Source: Lantana camara
Taxonomy: Eukaryota > Streptophyta > Magnoliopsida > Lamiales > Verbenaceae
NCBI GenBank assembly: GCA_037501455.1
Contig: CM074860.1
Span: forward strand, 49,300,501 to 49,364,500
Reading direction: 5' to 3'
Length of the DNA stretch: 64,000 nucleotides
Every line of letters begins with the position of its first letter. Within the stretch, counting starts at the first letter, position 1. Positions 1-12,279 of this stretch are shown here, piece after piece. Both the position numbers and the translations under genes were made by a program. The notes below the pieces were generated by a model that was given only the letters and a program-made list of their open reading frames with translations, ran no database searches and was not told where the DNA came from.

Positions 1-392
1 AGAATGGCCATAACATCTTCGTCCGAACTCAAAATCGAGCGATTCAAAAACCCACGAACTCGTAATCGAATTATCTACTCAATTTCATTAAGTTCTATCC
101 AGTTTCAAGCTTGGAAAATAAATTTACCTTTTAGTCCCTAAATTATGCTTCAATGTCCAAATATTCACATTGTTTTGTTTAAGCACAAAGCATGCTATCA
201 AAGCTCACTAAGAACAATACGAGCACATAATTAACACATCAATTAGTCTCGTATTTCATACAAATCATATATTCCACATAAGTTCAAGCATAACGGTAAA
301 TTAAGGCATATTATTCATATAATTCATGCAAAGAAAAGTAAATCGTTCACTCTCGTAACAAGCTTACCTTGATCGAGAAACGGGGCGTCACA
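1..392 (-). repeat. 3' LTR of element A, partial (cut by window edge)
   Basis: This stretch repeats, with few differences, the right end of the LTR at 6586-6977. On the minus strand it begins TGTGACGCCCCG at position 392, directly after a polypurine tract. That marks it as the 3' LTR of a minus-strand element whose remaining LTR lies left of the window. By eye the two copies differ at only a few percent of sites, so A is moderately young. Confidence 0.9.
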
Positions 393-427
393 ACCTTCCC
401 TCCTTAAAGAAATCTGGTCCCCAGATT
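393..427 (-). promoter_or_regulatory. Polypurine tract and pre-PPT hairpin of element A
   Basis: On the minus strand AAGGAGGGAAGG lies directly before the LTR start, the position of a plus-strand primer. Just before it are arms AATCTGG (421-427) and CCAGATT (411-417) around a GGA loop. The same kind of hairpin occurs before the tract of elements B, C, D, E and G with different but matching arms. Confidence 0.8.
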
Positions 428-429
428 CA

Positions 430-1449
430 CCATTGGAAAACAACTCAGGGTGAAAACTTCGCATCTTGTCTTCCGTTTCCCAAGTAGCTTCTTCGGACTT
501 AAGATCTCTCTAAAGTACCTTAACCAATGGAATTTGTCGATTCCTCAACTCTTGGACCTTCCTATCAAAGATCCTTTCTGGTTGTTACTTAAATGTCAAA
601 TCTGATTCCAATTGTACCTCTTCAACCGGCATAGTTTCCATCTTATCCCGAAAATACCTTTTCAATTGTGACACATGAAACACGTCTTGGATTCCCGTGA
701 GATTCAGAGGTAAATCCCAGCGATAAGCAACTTCCCCAATACGTTCCACAATCTCAAACGGACCAATGAACCTCGGATTCAACTTACCACCCTTTTCAAT
801 TCGTGAGAAACCCTTTCTCGGTGTTACCTTCAAGAAAACTCGGTCACCCACTTCAAATTTCAAATATTTCCTTCTCCGGTCGTCATAAGTCTTTTGCCGG
901 TCTTGTGCCGCTTTCATGTGTTGCATAATCTTTTCCACTTTCTCAATTCCTCCCTTAATCAAATCGGGGTCGGTTCCTCTTTCCAAACTGTTTTCCTCGG
1001 TCCATCTCCATTCCTCAAGATCCCAATAAAGAGGAGACCTACACTTACGGCCATACAAAGCTTCGTACAGTGCTATCTTGATCGAAGATTGGTAACTATA
1101 ATTGTAGGGGAATTCGATCAAAGTCAATTGTTTATCCCACTCAACAGAAAAATCCATTACACAAGCCCTTAGTAAATCCTCAAGATTAGCAATCTTCGCT
1201 TTCCGACTAAATGCATGCGCAACTACATTTGCCTTCTCCGGATGATATTGTATGACACAATCGTAATCTTCCAAGAATTCCATCCACCGTCGTTGTCTCA
1301 TGTTCAATTCCTTCTGTGTGAACAAGTAACGGAGACTCTTGTGGTGGTAAATACCTCAAACCGAATCCCATAGAGATAGTGTCGCCATTTCGCTAAGGCA
1401 AATATCACCGCGGCCAACTCAAGATCATGTGTTGGGTAATTCTGCTAGT
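430..1449 (-). pseudogene. Element A pol tail: RNase H fused to integrase C-terminal region
   Basis: The open frame 585-1325 (246 aa) starts with the end of RNase H ([15 protein letters not shown]...). It then passes after SRKA straight into [12 protein letters not shown], which in complete element E lies just after the third catalytic residue of integrase. The HHCC zinc region and the D,D,E core are therefore missing by an in-frame deletion. The C-terminal part ([32 protein letters not shown]) is preserved, and a broken chromodomain-like tail follows down to about 430. The product cannot integrate. RNase H upstream of 1325 is interrupted by stops. Confidence 0.85.
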
Positions 1450-1450
1450 G

Positions 1451-1764
1451 CTCCTTTAATTTCCTCGAAGCACAAGCAATCACCGACCATTTTGCATAAG
1501 CACGCATCCCAACCCTTCCTTGGATGCATCGGTAAAAACTGAAAACCCATCCGAACCTTCCGGTAGAGTCAACACCGGAGCCATTGTTAATTTATCCTTA
1601 AGCACACCTCCTTTAATTTCCTCGAAGCATAAGCAATCACCCGACCATTTTGCATAAGCACGTATCCCAACCCTTCCTTGGATGCATCGGTAAAAACTGA
1701 AAACCCATCCGAACCTTCCGGTAGAGTCAACACCGGAGCCGTTGTTAATTTATCCTTAAGCACA
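1451..1764 (-). repeat. 157-bp tandem duplication inside element A RNase H
   Basis: The segment starting ctcctttaatttcctcgaag at 1451 is repeated from 1608 with only a few substitutions, giving a period of 157 bp. The duplicated block codes for the RNase H TDASKEG region. Because 157 is not a multiple of three, it also shifts the frame. Confidence 0.85.
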
Positions 1765-2690
1765 CGGAAGGTCTCTTCACAAGTTTTATCACACACAAAC
1801 TTTGTTTCCTTCTTAGTTAATCGTGTGAAAGGTGCGGCAATCTTAGAAAAATCCTTGACGAACCGGCGGTAATAGCCTACTAAGCCAAGAAAAGTCCTTA
1901 CTTCCGACACGTTCTTCGGTTGCTCCCAAAGAGAAAATGTTTCTATCTTAGAAGGATCCACTGAAATCCCATTATCGGAAATAATATGTCCCAAAAATGA
2001 TAACCGATCTATCCAAAAATCACATTTGCTAAACTTCGCATACAACTGGTGTTCACGTAGCTTCTCAAGTACCAAACGAAGATATAGAGCGTGTTCCTCA
2101 ACCGACTTAGAGAAAACCAAGATGTCCTCAATGAATATAACAACGAACTTGTCCAACAACTCCTAGAAAACACGGTGCATTAAATCCATAAAAGTTGCGG
2201 GTGCGTTGGTTAGTCCGAAGGGCTTGATAACGAACTCATAGTGTTCGTATCTCGTGTTAAAGCCCGTCTTAGGTATATCCGACTCCTTAATCCTTAATTG
2301 ATAGTAACCTTTTCAGAGATCGAGCTTCGAATATACCTTCGAACCTTGCAACAAATCGAACAACTCTTCGATGTGCGGGAGGGGATACTTGTTCTTCACC
2401 GTCATCCTATTCAGCTCCCGATAGTCTATGCACATACGGAGTGTCCCATCTTTCTTCTTCACGAACAACACCGGAGCACCCCAAGGCGAAGTACTCGGCC
2501 GTACAAACCCACACGCCAATAACTCGTCTAGTTGAGTTTTAAGTTCCTTCAGTTCGGCGGGAGCCATTCTATACGGCGTCTTCGAAAATGGCTCGGCCTC
2601 TTGGAATAGATCAATGACGAATTCGATCTCTCTTTCCGGTGGCAAAGTCCCCAAACTTTCTGGAAAGACATCGGGGAACTCATTTGCCAC
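1587..2690 (-). pseudogene. Element A reverse transcriptase / RNase H remnant
   Basis: Two open pieces cover reverse transcriptase. 2313-2690 holds the fingers/palm start ([43 protein letters not shown]). 1587-2159 holds the catalytic loop, the [10 protein letters not shown] segment and the start of RNase H ([10 protein letters not shown]). Between them (2160-2312) the frame carries stops. The catalytic loop reads FIEDILVF instead of FIDDILVF, so the first of the two adjacent aspartates is replaced, which should inactivate the enzyme. Order and motifs match the pol of E at 25800-27200. Confidence 0.9.
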
Positions 2691-2699
2691 TTTAGTCTC

Positions 2700-3689
2700 T
2701 TAAAGCTTAACTTGATCTTTAGGCCCGTTCAACACATACGCCACATACCCGCTAGCTCTATCCCGAATGAGCTTCTTAGCTTCCATCAAACAAATAAACG
2801 GACTCCCACGAACGCTCGAACCTGTAATCACACCGGTACCCAACTCAACCTTCTTCCCAAAATAGTCCATCTTCGCCCGATGCGCATACAAGCAATCCAT
2901 GCCGAGTATCACGTCATACTTCTTCATCGGAATAGCAATCAAATTCGCCGGGTAAACGCGTCCCTCAATACTCACCGGACAATTACGATACAAGTAATCA
3001 GTTCTAATCATACCACCCAAAGGAGAACGCACAATATAAAGCATAGAATCACTCGCAAGAGGCAAATTTAACATAGTAGCCATAGAAGGAGTAATAAACG
3101 AATGAGATGCACTCGGATCATATAATGCATGTACTCGGTCACGGACATATTCCCTTGCTCCAAAATTCATGAATTCCCTCTCACGGCGCTTCTTTGCTTG
3201 CTTCGGGATGTAATGTGCCTGAAACTCTCTAGCGAACGTCTCCCATGTAACATTATCTTCACCAACCCCAAGGCGGGATATAGTGCTATGCCACCAATTA
3301 TAAGCCTCATCACAAAGAAGATCGATAGCACACAAAGCCTTATCCGTTTCCGTACAAGTAACAATCCGAAAAATCCTCTCAATGGTAGTGATCCAATACT
3401 CCGCTTTCAAATCATCCGTAGTGCCCGAAAATATAGGTGGACGGCGCCTACTAAATCGGTCATAAACACTCTCAACCGGAACCGGTGGTGGAGGAGGTGC
3501 CGGAGGAGGTGCTTCTTCGGCTTGTTGAGCGGCTTGTTGTGCATTCACGGCTTGCACAAACTGAGTCATAAGAGTCATAAGATCCACAGCATTAGGTAGA
3601 GGCGGCGGTCGAGGTGGATTCTGGTTATTCCCCGGAGGATCTTGCTCATTTCCACGAGCAGGAGAACGGTCACGACGACGTGGAGGCAT
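2700..3689 (-). pseudogene. Element A shortened Gag fused to protease
   Basis: Start chosen at the ATG of MPPRRRDRSP (3687-3689), because an AG splice-acceptor-like site sits one base upstream exactly as in D and E. The N-terminal half is Gag: proline-rich linker, then PPIFSGTTDDLKAEYWITTIERIF and the capsid-like AYNWWHS motif. After REREFMNFGARE the frame jumps to the aspartic protease (LYDPSASHSFI; later VILGMDCLY). The Gag C-terminus, including the zinc knuckles, is gone by a frame-preserving deletion. The usual D-S/T-G active site reads D-P-S, so activity is doubtful. It stops before the RT frame. Confidence 0.85.
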
Positions 3690-3913
3690 CCTACACAATT
3701 CAATCATGTATGCATGTTGGTTAGTTATATGCTCATATCATGTAATATCAAGTAAGAAATGCAATTACATAAATTAAAAGCAAGAATTAACGTGATATAA
3801 GTAACATAAAGTCTTATGCAAAAGCAAAATAAATAAACACGAAAGAACATTGTCCCTAAGCCGTACAACCTAGACAACTCTAGACCACTCAAGAGCCCGG
3901 TTTTGGACCTTCG

Positions 3914-3925
3914 GCTCTGATACCA
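3914..3925 (-). other. Primer-binding site of element A (tRNA-iMet)
   Basis: Minus strand TGGTATCAGAGC, complementary to the 3' end of plant initiator methionine tRNA, 12 bases inside the end of the 5' LTR. Confidence 0.9.
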
Positions 3926-4384
3926 ACCAAATAGGGGTGTAACGCCCCTACAGGCATCCACGCCTATCCCGCGCTACGGTCCTAGCTTGTATATAGAATT
4001 GCTATCCATATACCCGCGAAGAACGAAGCAATCGGTGACAAACGGACATCCAAGCTAGGCGGTACTAGACTCACAAAGCTCGTAAACAATCACAAGTATG
4101 CGGAAGCTTGATTTAAAATACATTCAACAAGGTCTAAGAGCAATATATATTCAACAAGTAGATGACCGTCACGGTCCAGCACGTAATGCTCAAAATACGG
4201 AATGTAAAATCATCCTACTGACCAACACGGTCCAAACTAGCATAATAACATCATACATTCTAAATCCATAAATCCAAAACATAAGCGACATAAATATGAG
4301 GTATGTAAAGACACAACGAGTACAAGCTAGACTCGACACAACTATCAAAGCAAGACCGCGCCTAGCAAGACTCCAAAACGCGGC

Positions 4385-5141
4385 CTGCGGACACGAAAGG
4401 TAAAGGAGGTCAGTTCAAACGGAACAGGTGAGGAGAAGGTTACAAAGTTTAAATATGGGAGGTCAATGCATACTCAAATCGAAGATGTTCATGATCCGAA
4501 TTCTTTTGGAAAACAATGCAAGTTTTATAAAAATCGAATCATGAACCGAAGCACCGGCTCGGCGAGTACGAGCACTCCATCCCTACTTCCCAAACCAAAA
4601 GAAATCAAACCAATCCATCCTTACACCGTTGATGTCGAGAGTGTACAGCCCCCGAACATCGCAAAAGAACCATGGAGAAGTGGGTCTATGAAACCGACCT
4701 TCCCGCAAGCTTACCTTAACCCCAAAACCTCCTCAGAGTCTTAGCAAAGTTGTCCAAAATTAGGTACTTCGTAAGGGTTTAACCGTCCGCCCTTGCGTTC
4801 CCGGTCTTACCACTTACTCCGCCCCGAGCGCTATCAAAAGATCCAACCAAGCAAGCGTCCTCGCAAGGTGTACATAACCTTGCTACACAACTCACACATA
4901 CGTAATATTCGAACGGAAGTCTCAAAACCATTTTGGGTATCTATCCCATATACCAAAACTTCAAGTTTTACTTGTAAACCGTTTTCCATAAGTGAATATC
5001 CAATATACGACCATAGCTCACAAAACTTGGCTTATAAAGCCTAAATATACATTTTCAAAACGGGAGTTCAAAACCAATAAACATGAAAGGCTATAGGTGT
5101 CCACAGTTTTGAAATCGTTTCATAGGTATATAACTCCTCAC
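4385..5141 (-). other. Candidate leader intron 2 in A LTR
   Basis: Minus strand CTAAAG|GTGAGGAG at 5141 and GTGTCCGCAG| at 4385 delimit 757 nt. This is nearly the same size as the corresponding segment of E (755 nt) and has the conserved hairpin just before the acceptor. Inference from position and consensus only. Confidence 0.5.
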
Positions 5142-5590
5142 CTTTAGCAAGAACTCAAAGGTTGACCACGAGCAACGAACTACTCGGCCGGAGACGCACC
5201 ACCTAACAAGACAAACGTACTAACAAAGGTGAGACTCGACCCAAACCAAGTAAATGACACACGGCTTAAGTAACAAGTCACTTATGAGAGTTATGTATGC
5301 TCATGGAGTCATAGCATGCACTTAATGAAATGTGAGGATCAATCATGAGCATGTATAGCATGTCAAGGACACACATAACGTAGGAAGTCATACAAGTTCA
5401 AGTAAATGCATAACTTAGCAAAATGTAACAACTTAAACTTGATCAAGGCAATAAAATCATAACAAGTGATATTCAAGAAGTTCCACCATATATAATACAG
5501 CCACAACTATTTAAAGGTATTATAGAAACAAGAAAAGGACATACAAGAGTAAAAACAAGCGAAACAAGTCAAGAGAACAAGACTGGGGAC

Positions 5591-5710
5591 AATCCACCCC
5601 CGTCGATTTTCCTTCACAAAAAATCCACCCTCGCGGATTTGGTCCAGAAGCTACTGCCTCAAATCCAGCCCCATGGATTTTTACACAGCAAAAATCCACC
5701 CTAGTGGATT
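5591..5710 (-). repeat. Palindrome cluster, AATCCAC...GTGGATT type
   Basis: Four 18-bp inverted repeats at 5591-5608, 5622-5639, 5662-5679 and 5693-5710. Arms are AATCCAC/GTGGATT or close variants (for example AATCCA/TGGATT), with a variable 4-6 base centre. The cluster lies in the part of the LTR that holds other palindrome families in other elements. Confidence 0.8.
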
Positions 5711-6977
5711 CTGCCCAGAACTTAAAAAAAACGTGACAGCCACTCCGAACTCGATGGGAATGAGTTCTAAACACCCCAAAACATGAAATTAAGATTCCAA
5801 AACCTCAATTAAGCATCATAAAACACTCATACATCATATAAGAACATAATATAAGCATAAAATCCAAGAATCAAATCATTTAAGCAAGAATTACATATAT
5901 GTATAAAAGCTTCATAGTTCAAGCATGTTCTTCAATGGTGAATCTCTAATCCTAGCATGAATTCAACTAAAATTGATTCCAAACCTTATAAAAACTCAAG
6001 CATAATCATTGTACAACACCAAGATTGCAAGAAATCAAATAAATCTTAGACATGCAAGAATTTCTTCAAATCATCAAAAAACTCAAAAATAGTGAAATCA
6101 AGAGAATAGATGGAATCCAACCTAAACATGTTTCTAGGGTCCAAATAGAATACTTAGAACACGAATTCATCAAGAAAACATGGATTAAACTCACAAAATT
6201 CAACCCTAGTTCATGCTTCTACCAAGAACTTCAAGCTCAAAGCATAACCCACACATTTGCACAAAACCTTATCTTAGGAGCTGAGAATCGAAGAGAATAG
6301 CTTGGTCTTGAGTCTTGAATCTCTAGCTTCAATCTTCTCTCTTGTCTCTTGAAAATGGCTTGAAGGTTTTTGGGTGTTCTTGAGAGAAGATGAATAGTCT
6401 TCAGAGAGTTTGCTTGAATCTCTTATGAAATAATGTCAAATGAGTTTTAGTGTTTAAAAAATCTGAATTGGTTATTTGGGTCAGGTATTAGGGTCATGGA
6501 GCGGGTCATACGGGTCGGATTATGAGAGAAATTGGGTAATTTCGAAACTGGGTCATAAGTCTTATAAAAAAGTTGATTTTTCGTAGAATGGCCATAACTT
6601 TTTCGTCCGAACTCCAAATCGAGCGATTCAAAAACCCACAAAACTCGTAATCGAATTATCTACTCAATTTCATTAAGTTCTATCTAGTTTCAGGCTTGGA
6701 AAATAAATTTACCTTTTAGTCCCTAAATTATGCTTCAATGTCCAAATAAGCACATTGTTTTGTTTAAGCATAAAGTATGTTATCAAAGCTCAATAAGAAC
6801 AATACGAGCACATAATTAACACATCAATTAGTCACGTATTTCATACAAATCATATATTCCACATAAGTTCAAGCATAACGGTCAATTAAGTCCTATTATT
6901 CACATAATTCATGCAAAGAAAATTAAATCGTTCACTCTCGTAACAAGCTTACCTTGATCGAGAAACAGGGCGTCACA

Positions 6978-8214
6978 ATTAAATCACATGAACAACTATT
7001 CAAATATATCCTAAAAACTATACCACAAATGCATAAAATAAAATCCTATATGGCTTAGGGAAGACCCTAAGACCCAACCTAAATATAATATAAATAAACC
7101 ATAACATAAAAACATAAATTAAACTAAAACATAACATAAAACTATAGCCTAAAAAATAAAACAACTAACCTAATGTTGGGTGGAGACTCTCGGCCAAGGG
7201 AGGGAAAGAGGGAGAGAATGGGAGTTGTTAACACAACATTGAGCAAGGAAAAATGAAGACATGAAGGTGGTATCAACACCCCTCTCCTTGCAATAAAAGT
7301 AACTCCAAGGGTAGGAGAGCAAAGTGTAGTAGCTTACCTTGTAAGCTTGGCCTTGAGAATTAAATAAAAATGGGAAATTGAGGATATTTTGGTAATTTGA
7401 CATAGTAAACACGAGAACAAGTTGCTGAAAAGATACTTGAAGTGTTGGAATTAAAACTAGCTTAGAAAGGAATATTTAGACATCGAAAACGGGTTTACCA
7501 TTTGATAGATATATTAATTTTAAAGAATAATAACTTGAACCTTTTGATTCAATACGAATGAAAGACGACCTCCGAACATGATTCGAAAGTCCGGATTGTT
7601 TTAAAATGCCATAAAATAAATAGAGAATCTTTTTAAGCCCAATATTGACTATGAAATGTTTTACAGATAAAAAGTTACAAACGTAGGATGAGTAGTAAGT
7701 TTATTTTAAAAATGTTTTTAATAAAAATCGAGGTAGGGTTTGAAATATGGGCTGAAAGGAATCTCAAAAGACATGAAATAAATAAAGGAATTTCGTATCG
7801 ACTCAAGGATCAATTTAACTATAGACTTGAGTAGTAAAAGGTATCTGCATCAAAACTCGTTTGTAAGATGAATAGTAACTTTGGACAGTAAGTGCCCAAA
7901 ATGCCCCTAATGCTAAACAAAGGACTTTGAACCTTGGAAAACAAGTTCAAATGATTGGAAAACATGGATTATGAACCTCTAGGGTTCGAGTGTCAAGATG
8001 GGTAAAGTAGGCTTGGTAAATAAATAGTAAAGTGGGTAAAAGTTAAAGAATTCCTCCCCCCCCCCCCCCAAAGTACTGAGAATCATATATGAGCACGTTG
8101 TTCATGTAAGAATACACTGCATGAGGTTTTATAAAGTTTGATCTTGGTCTATAAACGCCTTACCACTACCCTTAGCTTACCATTTTCAACAAGACCCCAT
8201 TACGGGTTGTTACA
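6978..8214 (-). repeat. LTR fragment of element B, interrupted or cut by element A
   Basis: On the minus strand it starts TGTAACAACCCG at 8214, directly after a polypurine tract, so it is a 3' LTR. It runs left until the boundary of A at 6977. A strong donor-like ACAAG|GTAAGC occurs with intron start at 7337, in the position of the first leader intron of other LTRs. A run of 14 C lies at 8056-8069. No coding region is recognised. Confidence 0.8.
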
Positions 8215-8250
8215 ACTACCCCTCCTTGAAAAGAATATGTCCTCATATTC
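8215..8250 (-). promoter_or_regulatory. Polypurine tract and pre-PPT hairpin of element B
   Basis: Minus strand TTTTCAAGGAGGGGTAGT abuts the LTR. Arms GAATATG (8233-8239) and CATATTC (8244-8250) form a perfect stem around AGGA. The arm sequence differs from those in A, C, D, E and G but pairing is kept. Confidence 0.75.
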
Positions 8251-8812
8251 CATGACCGTTTTTGAAAATAACTCGGGGTAATGTTTCTGAATCTTTTGTT
8301 ATGTTTCCAAGGGACCTTGACTAGAGGAATTTTCCTATTTCTTAGTTCTTGAAATTTTCTATCCAGAATCTTGGTTGGCTTCAAAACATAGGTCAAGTTT
8401 AGCTCTAACGGTATCTCTTCCATTGGTACCACTTCTGACTCGTCTGAAAAGAACTTGTGAAGTTAAAATACGTGGAATATGTTGTGGATTCCCGTAAGAC
8501 TTACAGTCAAAACCAATGTATAAGTAGTTGCTCCAATGCGTTCCAATATCTCATATAGTCCAACGTATCTAGGGTTCAATTTACAACCTTTCCCGTTTTG
8601 GGTAAACCCTTTCCTTGGCAATGTTTTTAGAAATACTTTGTCGCCTAATGCGAATTCTAGATCCCTTCTGCGGCGATCTGCATAACTCTTCTGCTTGTCC
8701 TGGGCAACTTTCATTCTCTGGCGAATGATCTAAATCTTTTCTGTCGCTTCTTGAATCCACGTAACCGAATTTGCTCTCTTCGGCCCATCGTCTGTTTGTC
8801 TTGGAAAACACT
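8251..8812 (-). pseudogene. Element B integrase C-terminus and chromodomain remnant
   Basis: Open pieces at 8172-8432 and 8463-8714 contain MKVAQDKQKSYADRRRRDLEF, GDKVFLKTLPRKGFTQNGKG and KILDRKFQELRNRKIPLVKV. These are the end of a chromovirus integrase and the start of its chromodomain-like tail. Stops and frame changes separate them. The remnant ends where the D LTR begins at 8813, so the rest of B is lost from this window. Confidence 0.85.
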
Positions 8813-10391
8813 TGTAGCACCCTTCATGTATGGATGCCACACCCCCGCATTATAGCTCAATCCACATACGAAATGAGTAATCCGTACATGAACCAAACTA
8901 TAGCGAACGGGTGACTGTGAATAAGAACCAAGCTAGCTAGGCGGGACTAACCTCAATCGAAATATCACAATGCAATAAAACGAGCGGAAGCATAATAATT
9001 TCCCATATCACTTATCAAGTATTCAAGACATACTATCCTCTAATTCCATATATCAATACATTATCATCTCCACAATTACAAAACATGTCATAATATAAAT
9101 AAGTGTCAACATTATGAGAATAAGATGAAGGTGAAGTGCGCTAGACTCAAACTAAAGACACCACTCAACTCTAACTCCCGCCTAGCATGCACCTGGAAAA
9201 CACTGAAAGTTGGAGGTGTCAGTCTATGGAAGACTGAGTGAGGGGTTTGAATAAATATTAACGCACGTATTATGCAAGTTATAATCTCGGGTAAGTTTTA
9301 TAAGAGAAAGCGATATAAGTCTAATAATAACGTTGAACTTTTTGCCCGAGATTACAGCACTCCAATTTAACAATCTAATCAATTTCAATTCAATTCAATC
9401 AGTGGCCCGTCGAGTGAGGGCAATCTCCAACCTGTCTCCGACAGTTTACAATAATTCAGTTTTAATAGCTTAAGTGATCAAGTAATACATTTCAGTGCAC
9501 AAATAACAATTTCACAATCCATCCTTCTTCCTCCGAGTGATGGTGGGATTTCAAGGCCCCACCACCCAGTCACGACGTACGTTAGGTTCATGACTCCCAA
9601 GTACAGGATTCCTTCCTCCACCAAGCCTCCTGCTGGATTTAGGGTTCATCCCCATAATGTGAGGGGAGTGTAGAGTTACCCGTCAGCCCACCCTTTCCAG
9701 GTTGGCTCATACACTAACCCTCGGGCCCCCAGTGCACGATTCATGATTACTCGCCAGTACACGATCATTTCACGATATCACGATTCTTCAATATATCACG
9801 AAATCACTTGATATCACTAAGGTTTTTAGAAGAACTATAGATATATATTATACATTTTGGCTTAAAAGATCACGTAGGGTTGTACGGGTTCAATATGTAT
9901 ATATATCTAGAAATTAAACCTCACCTGTGACGACCAAAACAAGAATACAACTATGGTGCGTGCTCCTCGTCAATGGGAAGAAAATCTGTGCAACAAGGAC
10001 AAAGTTCGTGAGACATGACTCGTATGAACCATTTATGGCGCACGGCATAATGCAATGAGATAATTCGCAACAATAATTAAGAAATGTCAATTAAGAGCAT
10101 AATTATCACTAAACCAAGTTTATAACACATATAAATCACATACGGGAGCCAAGGAAGTGAAAGAATGCCATATGAAGGGTTTTGATGAAATTTAGGAAAA
10201 ACTGACAATTTTCGGAAATGCACACACAGTGGAAAACCCGGAATAACTTGAGTTCTAGAAGTTAGAATTGATTTTTTTTTTGGGTTTAAAACTAGACACA
10301 TAGACCTTTCCAACGCTATATGGCATGTTTTCTAGTTCAAAGCGAGGTGAAAATGGCGTAGGTCCGAAGTTGGACAAATGCAGATTACGAA

Positions 10392-10516
10392 GGGGTCCCG
10401 GGCCCGACCATTTTTACTCAATTTTTAGTCGCGGCCGCAACCTAATTTTTTCATGCAGTTTCATGCAATTTTTCAGAAAGTCGAAAGTTGGCCAAAATTG
10501 GGTCGCGGGCGCGACC
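10392..10516 (-). repeat. Palindrome cluster, GGTCGCGGCCGCGACC type (D 3' LTR)
   Basis: Three GC-rich inverted repeats: GGTCCCGGGCCCGACC about 10393-10408, a GTCGCGGCCGCAAC copy about 10428-10441, and GGTCGCGGGCGCGACC 10501-10516. Each is a full or one-to-two-mismatch palindrome in otherwise AT-rich DNA. Confidence 0.8.
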
Positions 10517-11520
10517 TTCAAGTTCTGCAGAAAAAAATAGAGAAGAAAGCAGGGGAAGCTCCACCAAACCCCAAAACCAACCAAAACAACCATTTTTATA
10601 CATCAAAATAAAGGATTTGTGGTGATTTACATGCTTATATACATCAAAATAAAGGATTTATGGTGATTTTACATGCTTATGGTGATTTACAATAAAACTC
10701 CATATAAACACATAAATCACACAAAATTATCAAAGATCACAAGCTTCAAGTTCATGTTTGAATTCATCATATAGGCTCAATTTCTTCAAGAATTTATGCA
10801 GCAATCCAAGCTATAATCATGTATTCACGTAGTAAACAACATATAATCCACATATTTCATGAAATTTGTAGCACCCCAGACGGAGGATACCACATCCCCC
10901 GCACTAGGACTCAGACTCGGTCATGAAATAGGAAGTCCATGCCCGAATCCAAATCGTAGCGAACGGGAGACCAACTGACACACTAGGCTAGGCGGATCTA
11001 ACTTGACAAACTCAGAGTGCGGAAGCAATTAAAACCAACAACAATAGATAGCGGAAGCATTTAAAACAACATGCAGAACAGGTGACGGGTTCAACTAGCA
11101 TAGATACCTAATCCCGAATATCATTTCATAATCCAATACAATATCAGCATAAGTATCATCAATATCTAATGACATCCAAATTCTAGCTTACGAACCCCAC
11201 ACGGGTTTAAGTCTAAGTAGAGCATACAACATAACCTTCAAGTGCGAAACATAAATACATAACATAAATAAAGTATGCGACAAATGCATCCTAATACCAA
11301 CTAGACTAACAAGTGTGACTCAGGAGACTCACTTCCGCCTAGCTCAAGCCAAAAGGAAACCTGCAAACTAAAAGATAAAATGAGGTGTCAGTCAACTGAC
11401 TGAGTGAGGGGGCTAACGCACACCCACAATATATATATACAGAGCACAGCACATATCAAAAGGGGTGGACTCATGAACCGGGAATAGGTGTTGCATACCA
11501 AAGCGTTTCAAAGCAAAACC

Positions 11521-11523
<3 letters not shown>

Positions 11524-11564
<41 letters not shown>
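11524..11564. repeat. (TA)n microsatellite
   Basis: About 20 uninterrupted TA units within the solo LTR. Confidence 0.95.
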
Positions 11565-11565
<1 letters not shown>

Positions 11566-12264
11566 TTAGAAAACATTTTCAGAAACTCTATTCCGATTCA
11601 TGATTCCCATAACAGATCATACCATATGCTCGGCCAGTACGAGCTTCCAACCTCAACTCCTCATATCATAACAAAACAGAAATAACATACCAACCTCAAC
11701 TCCAGGTCATGGTAGGGTTGCGCGACCCTAACCATCCATACAGTCGAGGGGAGTGCTATTGCTACTCAAACCCTCAGGACTCCGTTTCCCAACCAAACCT
11801 CCTCGTGGGTCCCGGTAGATCCTTTTCATACAGATGGAGACTATGCACAGGTATATCCCCGACGGCCCTAACTGTCCCGGGGGCTCCTTACCCGTAGCTC
11901 CTGGGCCCCATAACAGAACAGAACATAACATATACCAACTTTCATGGCAATCTCGCTACATAATCATAACATAACTGGTTTTTCAAAATGGCTTATATAT
12001 GCCTCAAAAACTGGTTTTTATAACATAACTTTTCAAAACAGCTTACATATGCTTCCATATCTAATTTTCCAAAACAGAGCTGATTCACAAGGTCATAAAC
12101 ATATCACATCCAGCACATACGTATCTATAATAGATATACTCGCATGCAAGGGTTGAAATCAGCATATTAAGGCCATAGGTCGCATAACTATACAAAATCC
12201 TAAACCTCACCTGAAAAACGACGAGACGTAGAAACTGAGAAGACGATGAAACTTGATCGGATTG

Positions 12265-12279
12265 TCTCCACCCTGGAGA
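12265..12279 (-). other. Conserved hairpin TCTCCACCCTGGAGA
   Basis: Arms TCTCCA/TGGAGA around CCC, just 3' (minus strand) of an acceptor-like TGTACAG. The same motif in the same setting recurs at 52969-52983 and, as TCTCCGCCCTGGAGA, at 57927-57941. Confidence 0.6.

Larger units (their letters stand above)
3938..6977 (-). repeat. 5' LTR of element A, about 3.0 kb
   Basis: Bounded by TGTAACGCCCC (3938, plus reading) and GGGCGTCACA (6977), an imperfect terminal inverted repeat. The right end matches 1-392. No gene is present. On the minus strand it shows a leader plan shared with other LTRs here: acceptor TTGTCTTGTTAG| ending at 5203, a 61-nt exon (5142-5202) ending AAAG|GTGAGG, and a second acceptor GTCCGCAG| at 4385 preceded by a hairpin at 4411-4427 (CAGTTC/GAACAG, one mismatch). 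The upstream donor is not clear. Four palindromic repeats lie at 5591-5710. The target duplication on this side would be ATTAA (6978-6982); its partner is outside the window. Confidence 0.9.

Noticed and set aside
7170..7412. Possible small host gene between A and B
   Set aside because: It lies in the B LTR, at a leader-exon position with a donor-like site; no homology recognised.
8056..8069. C14 run as a possible second polypurine tract
   Set aside because: Not followed by an LTR start; the true tract of B is at 8215-8233.
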